A stretch of DNA of 64,000 bases, taken from contig JAETSB010000003.1 in assembly GCA_021769865.1 (NCBI GenBank), forward strand, positions 112,329-176,328, in the 5' to 3' direction. Below the pieces are notes generated by a model, which worked only from the letters and a program-made list of their open reading frames with translations, was not told the DNA's origin and did not search any database. This stretch comes from Oscillospiraceae bacterium (lineage in GTDB: Bacteria > Bacillota > Clostridia > Oscillospirales > Oscillospiraceae). A program made the position numbers and the translations under genes. How positions within the stretch are numbered: the first letter of the stretch is position 1; every line of letters begins with the position of its first letter. Below are positions 24,517 through 34,271 of the stretch, piece after piece.

Positions 24517-26601
24517 TTAACCCCGGGTCGCCTTGTAAAGGTCGCCCGCGTCAAGGATGATGCTGATGTTTCCGTCTCCCAGGATGCTGCACCCGGTGAT
24601 GCCGTAATTCTTGATGTCGAAGTTGTTCACATAGGCCGGCAGGGGCTTGACGACGATCTGCTGCTCGCCCAGGAGCTCGTCGACGAACAAGCAGTAGGAG
24701 CAGTCGCCGGACTCCAGCCACATCAGGATGCCCTCCTCGATCTTCTCGGCGCCGCTGGGGAGATTGTAGAAGTCCTTGGCCCGGATGACGGGGTAATAGC
24801 CGTCCAGCATTTTCACCATCTCCCCGTTGACGGAGTCGTGGAGGATGGCCGCCTCTGTGGTCTTGATGCTGGAGCGGATGTTGTTGATGGGGATGGTGAA
24901 GATGGAGTTCCCCACGGAGACCTCCATGCCGTCCATGATGGCCATGGTCAGGGGGATGCGCATGATGGTGGTCATGCCCTTGCCCTGCTCGCTGGTAATG
25001 CTGACGGAACCGCCCAGGCTCTCCACGCTGCTTTTCACCACGTCCATGCCCACGCCCCGGCCGGAGAACTCCGTCACCTGGGCGTTGGTGGAAAAGCCGG
25101 GGGCCATGAGGAAGTTCAGGATCTCCTTATGAGAGTATTCAATATCCGGGGAGGCGATGCCGTTTCGGATGGCCTTCGCCAGAACGGCCTCGTCGTTGAC
25201 CCCGGCGCCGTCGTCGGAAATCTGGATAATAACCTCGCTGCCCGTATCCTGGGCGGAGAGGAGGATCTCGCCCACGGGGTCCTTCCCGGCGTCGATGCGG
25301 TCCTGGACGTTCTCCTCAATTCCGTGGTCCATGGAGTTGCGGACCATGTGCATAATGGGGTCGCCGATGGAGTCCACGATGGTCTTGTCCACCTCGGTGT
25401 CCTCCCCCACCAGGGTGAGCTTCACCTGCTTGTTCAGCTTCTTGCACATATCCCGGACGATGCGGTTCATCTTCTGGAAGGTATTGGATACCGGGATCAT
25501 CCGCAGGGACATGGACACGTCCTGCAGCTCGTCCGTCAGCTTGCGCAGCTGCCGGGCGGACTTGGAAAAGGCGTCCAGGTGGAGGCCCTTCAGGTCCGGG
25601 GAACCGGTGACCATGGCCTCGGTGATGACGATTTCGCCCACAATGGCGGAGAGCTGGTCCAGTTTGCTCAGGCCCACGCTGATCAGGCTCTCCTTCTGGC
25701 CCTGGCCCTGGTGCGGCTGGGCGCCGCCGGACGGGGCCGCCGGGGCGGCCGCGGCCTTCTGAGCGGCGGGGGCGGCCTCATGGGCGGCGGGGGCGGGCTC
25801 CGCCGCCGGGGGCGGGGCGGGAACGTAGTTCTGCTCCTCGTAGGAGTGGACGGAGCCGGCGGTCATGACGATGGGTACAGCCCGGGCCCGGTCCGCCTCG
25901 CTGCGGAACTGGAGGAGGAAGCCGTGCTCGATCACCACCTCGGACAGGGCGGAGTCGCTCTCCACTCCGGCGGGCTGATAGGTGAAATCCGTGTCGGCGC
26001 AGAAGCCCTGGACGGAGGTGACCAGCATGAAGGCCCGGAGGTTTTCCATGCCGCAGCCCTCGTCGAAGAAGACCCGGAGGCCGTAGGGGAACTCGGCGCT
26101 GCCCTCCGTGGTCTGGGCGGGCGCGGGGGCCGTGGGAGCCGCCTCCGCCGCGGGAGCGGGGGCTGCCTTGGAAGCGGGCTCCGCTGGAATTTCTTCCCCC
26201 TTAATTTTGGCGATTAAACTATTAATATTTCCAAGGAAACTGTCGACATCTTCATTAAGGGGCTGCTCTGCCTCCACCTTCTCCATTTCCTCCCGGAAAT
26301 AGTCCACAGAGTGGAGCATGATGTCGAAGAGCGCCGGACGGTCCTCGTCTTTCACCACGGACATGGTGCCCTCCCGGATGAGGAAAAACATGTCCTCGAT
26401 GCGGTGGGAGACCCGGGCCAGCGTGTCGAATTCCATCATGGCGGAAGAGCCCTTGATGGTATGCATGATGCGGAAGATCTCATTGACATTGTCCTGAGAG
26501 AATGTATTTTCCTTTTCCGCGTCCAGAACGATGCTCTCCAGCTGCTCAAGAAGCGTATTGGTTTCGTAGATGTACATATCCAGGATATCATTGTTGCTCA
26601 C
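24517..26601 (-). CDS. cheA: Chemotaxis histidine kinase CheA
   Basis: A 694-residue kinase. P1 (1-110) has the phospho-His47 in IFRIMHTIKGSSAMMEF. A Pro/Ala-rich linker with a second alpha/beta domain (about 165-245, possibly P2-like) follows. P3, the dimerisation helices, is about 290-360; P4, the kinase, has HMVRNSMDHGIEE, DDGAGV and GRGVGMDVV; P5 is the CheW-like C-terminus (from about 555). It phosphorylates CheY, CheB and CheV. The start is a GTG at 26601 with AAGGTGGT upstream. A sigma-28-like element is at 26633. Confidence 0.97.
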   Translation of the reverse strand: MSNNDILDMYIYETNTLLEQLESIVLDAEKENTFSQDNVNEIFRIMHTIKGSSAMMEFDTLARVSHRIEDMFFLIREGTMSVVKDEDRPALFDIMLHSVDYFREEMEKVEAEQPLNEDVDSFLGNINSLIAKIKGEEIPAEPASKAAPAPAAEAAPTAPAPAQTTEGSAEFPYGLRVFFDEGCGMENLRAFMLVTSVQGFCADTDFTYQPAGVESDSALSEVVIEHGFLLQFRSEADRARAVPIVMTAGSVHSYEEQNYVPAPPPAAEPAPAAHEAAPAAQKAAAAPAAPSGGAQPHQGQGQKESLISVGLSKLDQLSAIVGEIVITEAMVTGSPDLKGLHLDAFSKSARQLRKLTDELQDVSMSLRMIPVSNTFQKMNRIVRDMCKKLNKQVKLTLVGEDTEVDKTIVDSIGDPIMHMVRNSMDHGIEENVQDRIDAGKDPVGEILLSAQDTGSEVIIQISDDGAGVNDEAVLAKAIRNGIASPDIEYSHKEILNFLMAPGFSTNAQVTEFSGRGVGMDVVKSSVESLGGSVSITSEQGKGMTTIMRIPLTMAIMDGMEVSVGNSIFTIPINNIRSSIKTTEAAILHDSVNGEMVKMLDGYYPVIRAKDFYNLPSGAEKIEEGILMWLESGDCSYCLFVDELLGEQQIVVKPLPAYVNNFDIKNYGITGCSILGDGNISIILDAGDLYKATRG

Positions 26602-26632
26602 GAAAACACCACCTTATCAGCCTTTTTCATTA

Positions 26633-26659
26633 CTATCGACCTGTTGCGCTAAAAAAATA
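26633..26659 (-). promoter_or_regulatory. Candidate sigma-28 promoter of the cheA operon
   Basis: TATT, 15 bases, GTCGATAG on the minus strand, 32 bases before the cheA GTG. The -10 differs from the GCCGATAN form by one base; the -35 is weak. The 95-base gap 26602-26696 is the divergent promoter region shared with the plus-strand fliK-like block. Confidence 0.4.
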
Positions 26660-26696
26660 AGTAGCGGCGGCAAGTTTTTTCTGTGAGGTGTCATGA

Positions 26697-28133
26697 ATGC
26701 CCGATCTGCTCGGCGCCACCAATCCGGTACCCGGTTATGACAAGACCACCGTCAACCGGAATATCACGGTCTCCCCGGACAACACGCAAATCCAAAACGT
26801 CCCCGATCCCAGCAAGGTCGTCCGTGCCGACGGACGGACGGAACAGCAGGACAGCAACCTCCAGGGGGACGGCGGGATCCGCTACGACTCCAACTTTCAG
26901 ACCTTCCTCCAGCGGCTGCGGGACACCCCCGGCCTGGCGGACAGCCTCACCCGCATCTTCTCGGGGCGGGAGGGCATCGTCGTCTCCTCCGGCCTCAGCG
27001 CCGGCATCGCGGAGGAGATGGGCCAGCTGCTGGAGATGCTGCGGATGGACGAGGGCCAGCTGCTGAACTTTCTCCAGGGTCAGTTCAAGACCGGCACCCG
27101 CTTCGGCGGGGCCCTTTTCGCCCTGCTCCGCAACGCCTATGACCGGGCCGCCTCCGAGGGGGTGCGGACGGACATCCTGCAATTTTTGAAGGCCTACGTG
27201 GACTTCGACTCCACCAAGCACATTGAGGGCAATCTCCTCCGGGACCTCCAGTCCATGGCGGACGCCATGCCCGCCAGCTGGGCGGAGAAGCTCCGGGACC
27301 TGACGGCCCAGCTCCAAAACGGCATCGCCGCCGGAAACCGGCAGGGAAACCTCCAGCTGCTCCAGCGGGAGATCTTCCCCTACATGTCCTCCTACGTGGA
27401 GCGGACCCACGACATGGGCACCCCCCGGGCCCTGCTGACCATGCTGGCGCTGAACGTGGCCCGGTATGAAAACGGCTCCGAGGAGAAGCTTCTGGAGGGC
27501 TTCCACCAGCTCAGCGGCTACGGCACCCTGAAGGGCCAGCTGGGGGGCATCGACGACCAGTCCCTCCTGCTGCTGCTCAGGAGCCGGGGGGGCGGGGACG
27601 AGATTTCCAAGGCCATCGAGTTTTCCAACCACCTGGCCTCCGCCGCCGCCCGGGCCTTCCGGGGAGAGGGCAGCGCCGAGGTGCAGCAGGCCTTCCAAAA
27701 CCTCATTGCCGCCATGCTGGTGAACGAGAGCGTTTACATGCCCGTCAACCACTACCTCCTCCCCCTGGAGTGGAACGGGAGGATGCTCTTCTCCGAGCTC
27801 TGGGTGGACCCCAACGCCGAGGATGAGCAGGGACGGGCCGGCGGAGGCGGTAAAAAAACCATGCGGTTCCTCTTTAAGATGGACGTCCAGTCCCTGGGTC
27901 TGTTTGACGTCATCCTCACCGCCCAGGGGACCGACGTGGACGTCCAAATCGCCTGCCCCGACGCGGCGGTCCCCTTCTCCAAGCAGATCGGGGACGCCGT
28001 GTCCCAGATTCTGACCCGGAACGACCTGAAGCCCGCCCGGGTGGCCGTCCGGCGGATGGACCGCCCGGTTACGCTGACCGAGGTGTTCCCCAAAATCTTT
28101 GAAGGGAAGAACAGTATCAATGTCAAGATCTGA
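26697..28133 (+). CDS. FliK/YlqG-like flagellar protein
   Basis: A 478-residue soluble protein, largely helical, with a C-terminal domain from about 355 (YMPVNHYLLPLEWNGRMLFSEL, then FLFKMDVQSLGLFDVILTA and VQIACPD). This strand pattern resembles the hook-length-control C-terminal domain of FliK and related proteins. B. subtilis ylqG, which precedes the FlhB-C-terminal paralogue ylqH, has the same arrangement as here. It could regulate export substrate switching or a second FliK-type ruler, though the N-terminal 340 residues are unlike a typical FliK. It overlaps the next gene by 14 bases. GAGGTG precedes the ATG. Confidence 0.65.
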   Translation: MPDLLGATNPVPGYDKTTVNRNITVSPDNTQIQNVPDPSKVVRADGRTEQQDSNLQGDGGIRYDSNFQTFLQRLRDTPGLADSLTRIFSGREGIVVSSGLSAGIAEEMGQLLEMLRMDEGQLLNFLQGQFKTGTRFGGALFALLRNAYDRAASEGVRTDILQFLKAYVDFDSTKHIEGNLLRDLQSMADAMPASWAEKLRDLTAQLQNGIAAGNRQGNLQLLQREIFPYMSSYVERTHDMGTPRALLTMLALNVARYENGSEEKLLEGFHQLSGYGTLKGQLGGIDDQSLLLLLRSRGGGDEISKAIEFSNHLASAAARAFRGEGSAEVQQAFQNLIAAMLVNESVYMPVNHYLLPLEWNGRMLFSELWVDPNAEDEQGRAGGGGKKTMRFLFKMDVQSLGLFDVILTAQGTDVDVQIACPDAAVPFSKQIGDAVSQILTRNDLKPARVAVRRMDRPVTLTEVFPKIFEGKNSINVKI

Positions 28134-28455
28134 AGGAACCACCCGGGCCAAGAAGGCGGTGGCCCTGCAATACGGCCCCGGGGACACCGCGCCGGTGATC
28201 GTGGCCTCCGGCATGGGCTACATGGCGGAGAAGATCGTGGAGACCGCCGCCGACTGCGGCGTGCCCATCTACGAGGACAATTCCCTCTCCACCATCCTCA
28301 CCCAGCTCCAGCTGGGGCAGGAGATCCCGGAGAGCCTGTATCAGGCCATTGTGGAGATCTACGTGTATTTCCTCCACTTCGACCCCAGCGGAAATTTGAA
28401 AGCCCAGCAGGAGCGCGGCCAGACGCCGCCCAGTGAAACGGAGGAACCCACATGA
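28120..28455 (+). CDS. FlhB C-terminal domain paralogue (YlqH-like)
   Basis: A 111-residue protein homologous to the cytoplasmic C-terminal part of FlhB. KKAVALQYGPGDTAPVIVA aligns with the segment just after the NPTH cleavage site of FlhB (HFAVALRYKPDQDTAPIVLA in the flhB of this window). The four membrane helices and the NPTH are absent, so it looks like a permanently free FlhB-C domain. Such proteins (FhlB/YlqH) may substitute for cleaved FlhB-C in other bacteria. The start overlaps the fliK-like gene and its stop overlaps the PilZ gene as ATGA. Confidence 0.82.
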   Translation: MSRSEGTTRAKKAVALQYGPGDTAPVIVASGMGYMAEKIVETAADCGVPIYEDNSLSTILTQLQLGQEIPESLYQAIVEIYVYFLHFDPSGNLKAQQERGQTPPSETEEPT

Positions 28456-29048
28456 CGAGCAGCCGAACATACCTGATCCTGGACACCCAGAACCACGCCC
28501 TGGCCAACGGCGAGCTGGCCACGGCGCCGGACGCCAGCCCCATGCGGCTGAACATCCTGAACAACAAGGTGGACGACGTGATGGCCCACGAGGTGATCAC
28601 CCTGTTCAGCGCCAGCAGCGAGGAGCTGCCCATCCAGTGCCGCATCCTCCGCCAGCGGGGGGACGCGGTGCTCCTGGAGAAGATCGCCACCCTGGACCCG
28701 GAGGTCCGGCGGAACCTGCGGGTGCCGGTGAAATTCGACACGTTTCTCTACGCCCTGCCCAGCTCCTCCTGGACCGGGCGGCGGAGCGCACAGTCCATCG
28801 ACCTCAGCTGCGGCGGCATCGCCTTCTATGCGGACTGCCAGCTGGAGCTCCACGAGCAGGCGGAGATCGTCGTCACTCCCACGGAGGAGCCGGTGATCCT
28901 GCGCTGCGAGGTCCTCCGCAAGCAGGAGCTGCAGAATGACCGCTTTTTGTACGCCACCAAGTTCGTGGACATGTGCGAGGACGAGGAGGTCGTGGTGCGG
29001 GAGGCGGTGTTCAGCCTCCAGCTGCAAAGCCGCGACGCTCAGAACTGA
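28452..29048 (+). CDS. PilZ-domain protein (first)
   Basis: A 198-residue soluble protein. The N-terminal part (about 30-85) resembles a YcgR-like beta-domain, and the C-terminal PilZ domain (about 85-190) has RRNLRVPVKFD and IDLSCGGIAF, i.e. the RxxxR and D/NxSxxG motifs that bind c-di-GMP. YcgR-type proteins brake the flagellar motor when c-di-GMP rises. It is translationally coupled to the FlhB-C paralogue and followed by a giant SLH surface protein, so it may link c-di-GMP to motility or to surface protein expression. Confidence 0.85.
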   Translation: MTSSRTYLILDTQNHALANGELATAPDASPMRLNILNNKVDDVMAHEVITLFSASSEELPIQCRILRQRGDAVLLEKIATLDPEVRRNLRVPVKFDTFLYALPSSSWTGRRSAQSIDLSCGGIAFYADCQLELHEQAEIVVTPTEEPVILRCEVLRKQELQNDRFLYATKFVDMCEDEEVVVREAVFSLQLQSRDAQN

Positions 29049-29070
29049 CGGATCGAGGAGGAATCAAATC

Positions 29071-32000
29071 ATGACTCAGAACACCCGCGCCCGCCGCGCT
29101 CACGTACCAGGGTCCGTCCGTCTGGCGGCCCTGGTTCTCACTGCCCTGACCCTCTGCGCGTTTCTCACCGTCCGCCCCGTTCAGGCGGCGGAGTGGATGA
29201 CCCCCTACCTGGAGCAGGTCCAGGAGTGGGGCGTCATGCGGGGGGATTCCCAGGGCAATCTCCACGAGGACCGGAACATCACCCGGGCGGAATTCGTCAC
29301 CCTGGTGAACCGGGCCTTCGGCTATACGGAGCCCAGCCCCAACAACCCCTTCACCGACGTGAACCCCAACGACTGGTTCGCCGAGGACATCAGCATCGCC
29401 CGCCAGGCGGGCTACTTCAACGGCACCAGCGCCAACACCGCCTCTCCCTACGCCCTGGTCACACGGGAACAGGCCGCCGTCCTGCTGGGCCGCTGCCTCC
29501 GCTTCCAGGGCGTCACCGGCGCCGCCAACTCCACCTTCACCGACATGCAGGACATCGGCGGCTGGAGCCGCGGCCTGGTGCAGGAGGCGGCGGACCTGGG
29601 GATCATCCAGGGCTACGCCGACGGCAGCTTCAAGCCCGGCCTGCCCATCACCCGGGGCCAGATGGCCTGCTTCCTGGTCCGCGCCCTGGGCACTTTGGTC
29701 CAGGAGCCCGGCGAGCAGACCTCCGGCGGCGTGTACGGCAACCTGACCATCACCACCCCCGGCGTGAAGCTGAAGGACACCACCGTCACCGGCAACCTCT
29801 ACCTCACCGGCGGCGTGGGCCTGGGGAACGTGGAGCTGGAAAACGTCAACGTCCTGGGCAAAATCGTCATCTGCGGCGGCGGCGAGGCCGAGGGAGGCAA
29901 GCAGAGCGTGCTCCTGCGCAACGTCACCGCCGGGGCCCTGGAGCTGGACAGCCTCTCGGACCAGTTCCTCTCCATCCAGGCCGAGGGCCTGACCAACATC
30001 GCCGACGTCACCATCCGCACCTCCGGCTACCTGGAGGACCGGACCGACGACGGCCTGGGCCTCCAGACCATCCGGCTGGACGGCGCCGAGGGCGCCCGGC
30101 TCCAGCTGGCGGGCAACATCAAGCGGGTGATCGACCTGACCCCGGGCTCCTCCATCCAGCTGGCCCAGGGCGTGGCCGACGTCATCACCATGGACGAGAA
30201 GGCCGTGGACGCCACGCTGACCATCGACAACCGGGCCTCCATCCGGGAGCTGAACCTGGACCGGGCCACTCGGGTGGACGGCGAGGGCGACATCAGCCAC
30301 CTGAACATCAACGCCGCCGGCTCCACGGTCTCCATGCTGCCGGACACCATCTACATCCGGCCCGGCATCACCGGAAACGTCAGCAACCAGAACATGGACA
30401 ATATCGCCGCCGCCGAGTCCTCCGAGGACCCCCGGCTCCTGGCGGGCTATCCCAAGGCCAAAAACGTCGCCCCCACCTCCGCCGACGCGGCGTTCAGCAC
30501 CAACAAGACCGGCACCATCCACTGGGCCCTCACCGCCCTGATGGACGGCTCCGTGGGCGAGGAAGAGCTGATGAACCCCAGCGCCTATCCCAAGATCGTC
30601 CGCAGCGGCACCGTCCGGGCCACCGCCTCCAACACGGAGATCACCGCCCGGCTGACCGGGCTGACGAAGCAGGGCTCCTACTACATCTCCGCCCTGCTGG
30701 AGGACGCCAGGGGCCGCCGCAGTCCCGTGAAGATCGCGGCCTTCACCACCCCGGACGACACCGCCCCCAACTTCGTCACCGGCTATCCCCAGAACCCCAT
30801 CCTGACCACGGACGCGGACAACGAGCAGGTGGCCCAGATCATGGTCATGGCCAACAAGGACTGCCAGATGTACTACGCCCTCTTCCCCAGGGGCGCCACG
30901 GCTCCCACGGCGGCGGACTTCCGCACCGGGGCCCTGCCCGGCAACCTGGGCCACGGCGTGGTGGAGCTGCGGAAGAACACTCCCTTCCTGGTCTCCCGGA
31001 TCAACACGTCCCACCTCCAGGAGCAGACCCAGTATGACCTCTATCTCTGGCTGAACGACGCGGACAACGGCAAGAGCTCCGCCGTCCGCCGGGTCCAGTT
31101 CACCACCAGGGACATGACCCCGCCCAACATCCTGAAGCTGGAGCCCCAGACCACCGCGGACCGGTCCGTGACCTTCAGCTTTGAGCTGAACGAGCCCGGC
31201 ACCCTCAGCTGGTTCGTAACCAAGCAGGGCCAAAGCGTGGGCATCAACAAGGAGAACCCCACCCGGCAGAACCAGATCATGATTGAAAGCGCCATGGCCG
31301 ACGGCACCAGGATCATTCGCCGGGGCGGCCCCGTCCGTTTCGCCCGGGCCGGCACCTCCGTCACCTTCACCGTCACCGGCCTGGAGAGCGAGACCCCGTA
31401 CGACCTCTACTACATGGCCAAGGACACCGCCGGGAACTACTGCGTCTACAACAAGTCCATTGAGTTCCCGCTTCCCTTCAAGACCCGGGACGTCAACGGC
31501 CCCAAGGTGGAGGTGAACTACAGCCACACCAACCCCGGCGCCACGGAGAACGATCCCCCCGTCCCCCGGGTGGACACGGATCTCCGCCTGGAATTCACCG
31601 AGATCATCCGGGGGCACCACGACCAGAACAGCGATCCCGAAAACCTCCTGACCCTCTACCAGAACGTCCAGAACAGCTCCGGCGCAAACCTGGAGCGTGC
31701 CAAGAACGCCTGGGGCCGGGCACTCCACGGGTATGTCCAGCTCTATCCCGGCACGCCGCCCACCGGGCGCGAGCCCTCGTCGGACGAGGTTCCCTTCAGC
31801 GACGGCGCCGAGGTCCTGACGAACCCCGACGACCTGCCCGCCTGGATCGACTACCGGGAGGCCCGGATCGAGGAGGTGGGGGGAAAGACCACCATCATCT
31901 TCCCCGGCAGCAACAGCAAAAACACACAGAACGGCATCGCCCCGGCCCTGAAGCTCCAGAGCGGCGCATCCTATTTCTTCCGTCTGGAGGACATTGAAGA

Positions 32001-34200
32001 CACCACCAACAACCCCATGAAAAACACGCCGCCCAATGTCATCTTCACTCCCAGGTTCACCATGGACTACGCCACCATACACCTGAAATGGGATGAGAAC
32101 ATCACCACCATCCCCCTCGACGGCGAAACCAAAAACGCCCGGGTCTTCACCATGACGCCGGAGGGCACCGAGGCCGTGCCCGACGGGACCCGCTGGGATA
32201 TGCTGATCTGGACCACCCACCGCATGAAGTATGACCTCTGCGTCCGGGATTCCGACAGCGCCCCATGGCAGAAGCTGGGCTCCATCAACACCAACCCCAG
32301 CACCGCGTCGCCCCGGGTCTTCAGCGGCCTGAACGGCAACTTCCTCCAGCAGTTCCTCGACACCGGCATCATCGACAAGCCGGAGGACGGCGGCGCGCCC
32401 CTGCTGACGGACTTCAAGGAGGGCACCGTCATCCAGGTCGCCATCGTCCCGGAGGACACCTCCTTCACCACCGACGTCTTCTGGGATATCCAAGTCTACG
32501 CGGGCACCAAGGCGCCCATCGAGTCCCTGCTCCGGCCCCAGGCCGACGAAAAATTCCTGAAGGATAAGGACCTCACCGTCATCAACGAGCCCACGCCCTA
32601 CCTCCATATCCCTTATGAGCTCCCGGCGGTGACGCCTAAGGTGTGGGTCGCCGAGGACGACGCCATCATCCAATCCAACATCGCCAAAATCGGCGTGAGA
32701 GTGGATATCCCAGGCACGACTGTATACTATTTCGCGATTCCCCTGAAAAATGTCCAAACGGACGCCGACGGCAAGCCCGCCGGCACCAGCTACACCATGG
32801 CGGAAGAAATGTACCCCGCCGTCAACAATGTAAAGCCCAAGTTGGAAGATGTCCCCACGGCCGCGGAAACGAAGGACCCCCTGATGCTGGACCGGTACGC
32901 CCCCGACACCTATCAAATCGCCATGGATGAGCCTCAACCCAGTGATCCCTCGACAAAATATGGTTACAAGCTGATTGCCAGCAAGGGCGATCAGCTGGAA
33001 CTCAAGGATTTGGCCGCGGAGACCACCTACCTCCTCTACCTGGTGCCGGCGGACCAGGGGAACAATCCGGCTCCCCAGGTCTCGTGCTACAAGTTCACCA
33101 CCGACCTGGCCCTGCCGCCCCTTCTCAAGGTTAAGCCCTCCGGAACCACCGCCGCCACCATCGAGGTATCGCCACCGTCCACAGTGTCCTACATCCTGGT
33201 AAACTCCAATAACTTCACCTCGAAAAATCCAAATCTCATTTTCAACGCCCCCTTTACCGGCTCCTATACCCAGGGCGGGCTTCAGCCGCTGCCCAGCGGC
33301 TGGTCCGGCACCGTGCTGGACGCTATGCGGGAGGATTTCCAGTATAAGGGCAGACTGTACTCCATCTTTGATATGTGCGCGAGCCCGCAAACCAAAATCG
33401 ATGTCGCGCAGAATATCATCAGATATGAGTACGCCTTCCCGGGAAATTCGACTCCCGCCCATTCGCTGACAGAAGAGCCGGACTTCACGAGCAGAGCGTT
33501 TCCCTTTAATAACATGACGGGCACCAACAGCTATACGCTGCTTGTCGTAGCGGAGGATACGACTGTCCAAGCGGAGGACGGAACGATTCCGCCCCAAAAA
33601 CTCCTTCAGAGGTACGGTTTCCGGGCGTCTCAAACTTACAAAAAGGTTCCGGACAGCTACCTGTATGTCATAGATGTGGGTTTAACTGGGCCAACGGAAA
33701 CAGAGAACACCCAGTTTGGATACTCCGACGGCATATGGATCATGTTCAGCGATTCTCTTCACTACAGCTACAGCAATAGAAATATTGAAAAAACCTACCA
33801 GGTCGACAGCTGCAATGGGGATTCGAAAACACAGCATACGCAAATCGGTGACGAGAAGCTGCACCTCTCTTCAAAGGAATACCTGCGTTTTGACAATATT
33901 ATGGAATCTGCCTCTTTTGAGCTGACGGATCCCGGTCCGGGAGTACATGACACACTTTTGAAAAAAACGCTGACATTCTCCCTAAAGCCGAACATGAAAT
34001 CCATTTTGGCAGATCAAGACGGCACGCTGCTGATGAGCTTCAACTCTAGAATCTGTGACGCCGACGGCGGAGTGCGCGACGACGGACCGCCCTTGATCAT
34101 TAAGCTCTACAGAACTCCAATCCCTAATACAACCAGGGTCAAATGGGAAGTGAAGGTCGATCCCGAGAAGTCCGCTACCTGGACCAGCCCCACCGGCTGA
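29071..34200 (+). CDS. Giant SLH-domain cell-surface protein
   Basis: A 1709-residue exported protein. Residues 1-39 are a signal peptide (long, ending RPVQA-A), followed by three N-terminal S-layer homology domains at about 42-93, 94-147 and 156-210; TRAEFVTLVNRAFGY and ITRGQMACFLVRAL are typical. SLH domains bind pyruvylated cell-wall polymers. Residues about 220-480 form a solenoid-like beta region (repeated N-x-x-V-x-G-x-[LV] strands), and the rest consists of Ig/fibronectin-like sandwiches (FTTPDDTAPNFVTGYP, FTTRDMTPPNILKLEP) with several large linkers. It could be an adhesin or S-layer component. GAGGAGG lies before the ATG; a terminator follows. Confidence 0.9.
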   Translation: MTQNTRARRAHVPGSVRLAALVLTALTLCAFLTVRPVQAAEWMTPYLEQVQEWGVMRGDSQGNLHEDRNITRAEFVTLVNRAFGYTEPSPNNPFTDVNPNDWFAEDISIARQAGYFNGTSANTASPYALVTREQAAVLLGRCLRFQGVTGAANSTFTDMQDIGGWSRGLVQEAADLGIIQGYADGSFKPGLPITRGQMACFLVRALGTLVQEPGEQTSGGVYGNLTITTPGVKLKDTTVTGNLYLTGGVGLGNVELENVNVLGKIVICGGGEAEGGKQSVLLRNVTAGALELDSLSDQFLSIQAEGLTNIADVTIRTSGYLEDRTDDGLGLQTIRLDGAEGARLQLAGNIKRVIDLTPGSSIQLAQGVADVITMDEKAVDATLTIDNRASIRELNLDRATRVDGEGDISHLNINAAGSTVSMLPDTIYIRPGITGNVSNQNMDNIAAAESSEDPRLLAGYPKAKNVAPTSADAAFSTNKTGTIHWALTALMDGSVGEEELMNPSAYPKIVRSGTVRATASNTEITARLTGLTKQGSYYISALLEDARGRRSPVKIAAFTTPDDTAPNFVTGYPQNPILTTDADNEQVAQIMVMANKDCQMYYALFPRGATAPTAADFRTGALPGNLGHGVVELRKNTPFLVSRINTSHLQEQTQYDLYLWLNDADNGKSSAVRRVQFTTRDMTPPNILKLEPQTTADRSVTFSFELNEPGTLSWFVTKQGQSVGINKENPTRQNQIMIESAMADGTRIIRRGGPVRFARAGTSVTFTVTGLESETPYDLYYMAKDTAGNYCVYNKSIEFPLPFKTRDVNGPKVEVNYSHTNPGATENDPPVPRVDTDLRLEFTEIIRGHHDQNSDPENLLTLYQNVQNSSGANLERAKNAWGRALHGYVQLYPGTPPTGREPSSDEVPFSDGAEVLTNPDDLPAWIDYREARIEEVGGKTTIIFPGSNSKNTQNGIAPALKLQSGASYFFRLEDIEDTTNNPMKNTPPNVIFTPRFTMDYATIHLKWDENITTIPLDGETKNARVFTMTPEGTEAVPDGTRWDMLIWTTHRMKYDLCVRDSDSAPWQKLGSINTNPSTASPRVFSGLNGNFLQQFLDTGIIDKPEDGGAPLLTDFKEGTVIQVAIVPEDTSFTTDVFWDIQVYAGTKAPIESLLRPQADEKFLKDKDLTVINEPTPYLHIPYELPAVTPKVWVAEDDAIIQSNIAKIGVRVDIPGTTVYYFAIPLKNVQTDADGKPAGTSYTMAEEMYPAVNNVKPKLEDVPTAAETKDPLMLDRYAPDTYQIAMDEPQPSDPSTKYGYKLIASKGDQLELKDLAAETTYLLYLVPADQGNNPAPQVSCYKFTTDLALPPLLKVKPSGTTAATIEVSPPSTVSYILVNSNNFTSKNPNLIFNAPFTGSYTQGGLQPLPSGWSGTVLDAMREDFQYKGRLYSIFDMCASPQTKIDVAQNIIRYEYAFPGNSTPAHSLTEEPDFTSRAFPFNNMTGTNSYTLLVVAEDTTVQAEDGTIPPQKLLQRYGFRASQTYKKVPDSYLYVIDVGLTGPTETENTQFGYSDGIWIMFSDSLHYSYSNRNIEKTYQVDSCNGDSKTQHTQIGDEKLHLSSKEYLRFDNIMESASFELTDPGPGVHDTLLKKTLTFSLKPNMKSILADQDGTLLMSFNSRICDADGGVRDDGPPLIIKLYRTPIPNTTRVKWEVKVDPEKSATWTSPTG

Positions 34201-34214
34201 CAAAAACCCCCTCA

Positions 34215-34250
34215 GAGGGCGGGCGTTACCGCCCGCCCTCGTTTCGCTTT
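34215..34250 (+). terminator. Terminator between the two SLH genes
   Basis: GAGGGCGGGCG and CGCCCGCCCTC form a perfect 11-bp stem, followed by GTTTCGCTTTT. It may only be partial, since the next gene starts 22 bases later. Confidence 0.8.
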
Positions 34251-34271
34251 TCAAAAAGGAGTGTATGCGTT

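Noticed and set aside
17335..26217. Very long plus-strand open frames opposite flgK, flgL, cheB, cheR and cheA
   Set aside because: They run antisense to clear conserved genes, have low-complexity composition rich in Gly, His, Val and Leu, and lack ribosome binding sites; they are a by-product of high-GC codon use.
28120..28455. Degraded flhB pseudogene
   Set aside because: The frame is intact, has its own start overlapping the previous gene and is coupled to the next; the same free FlhB-C domain occurs as ylqH in B. subtilis.
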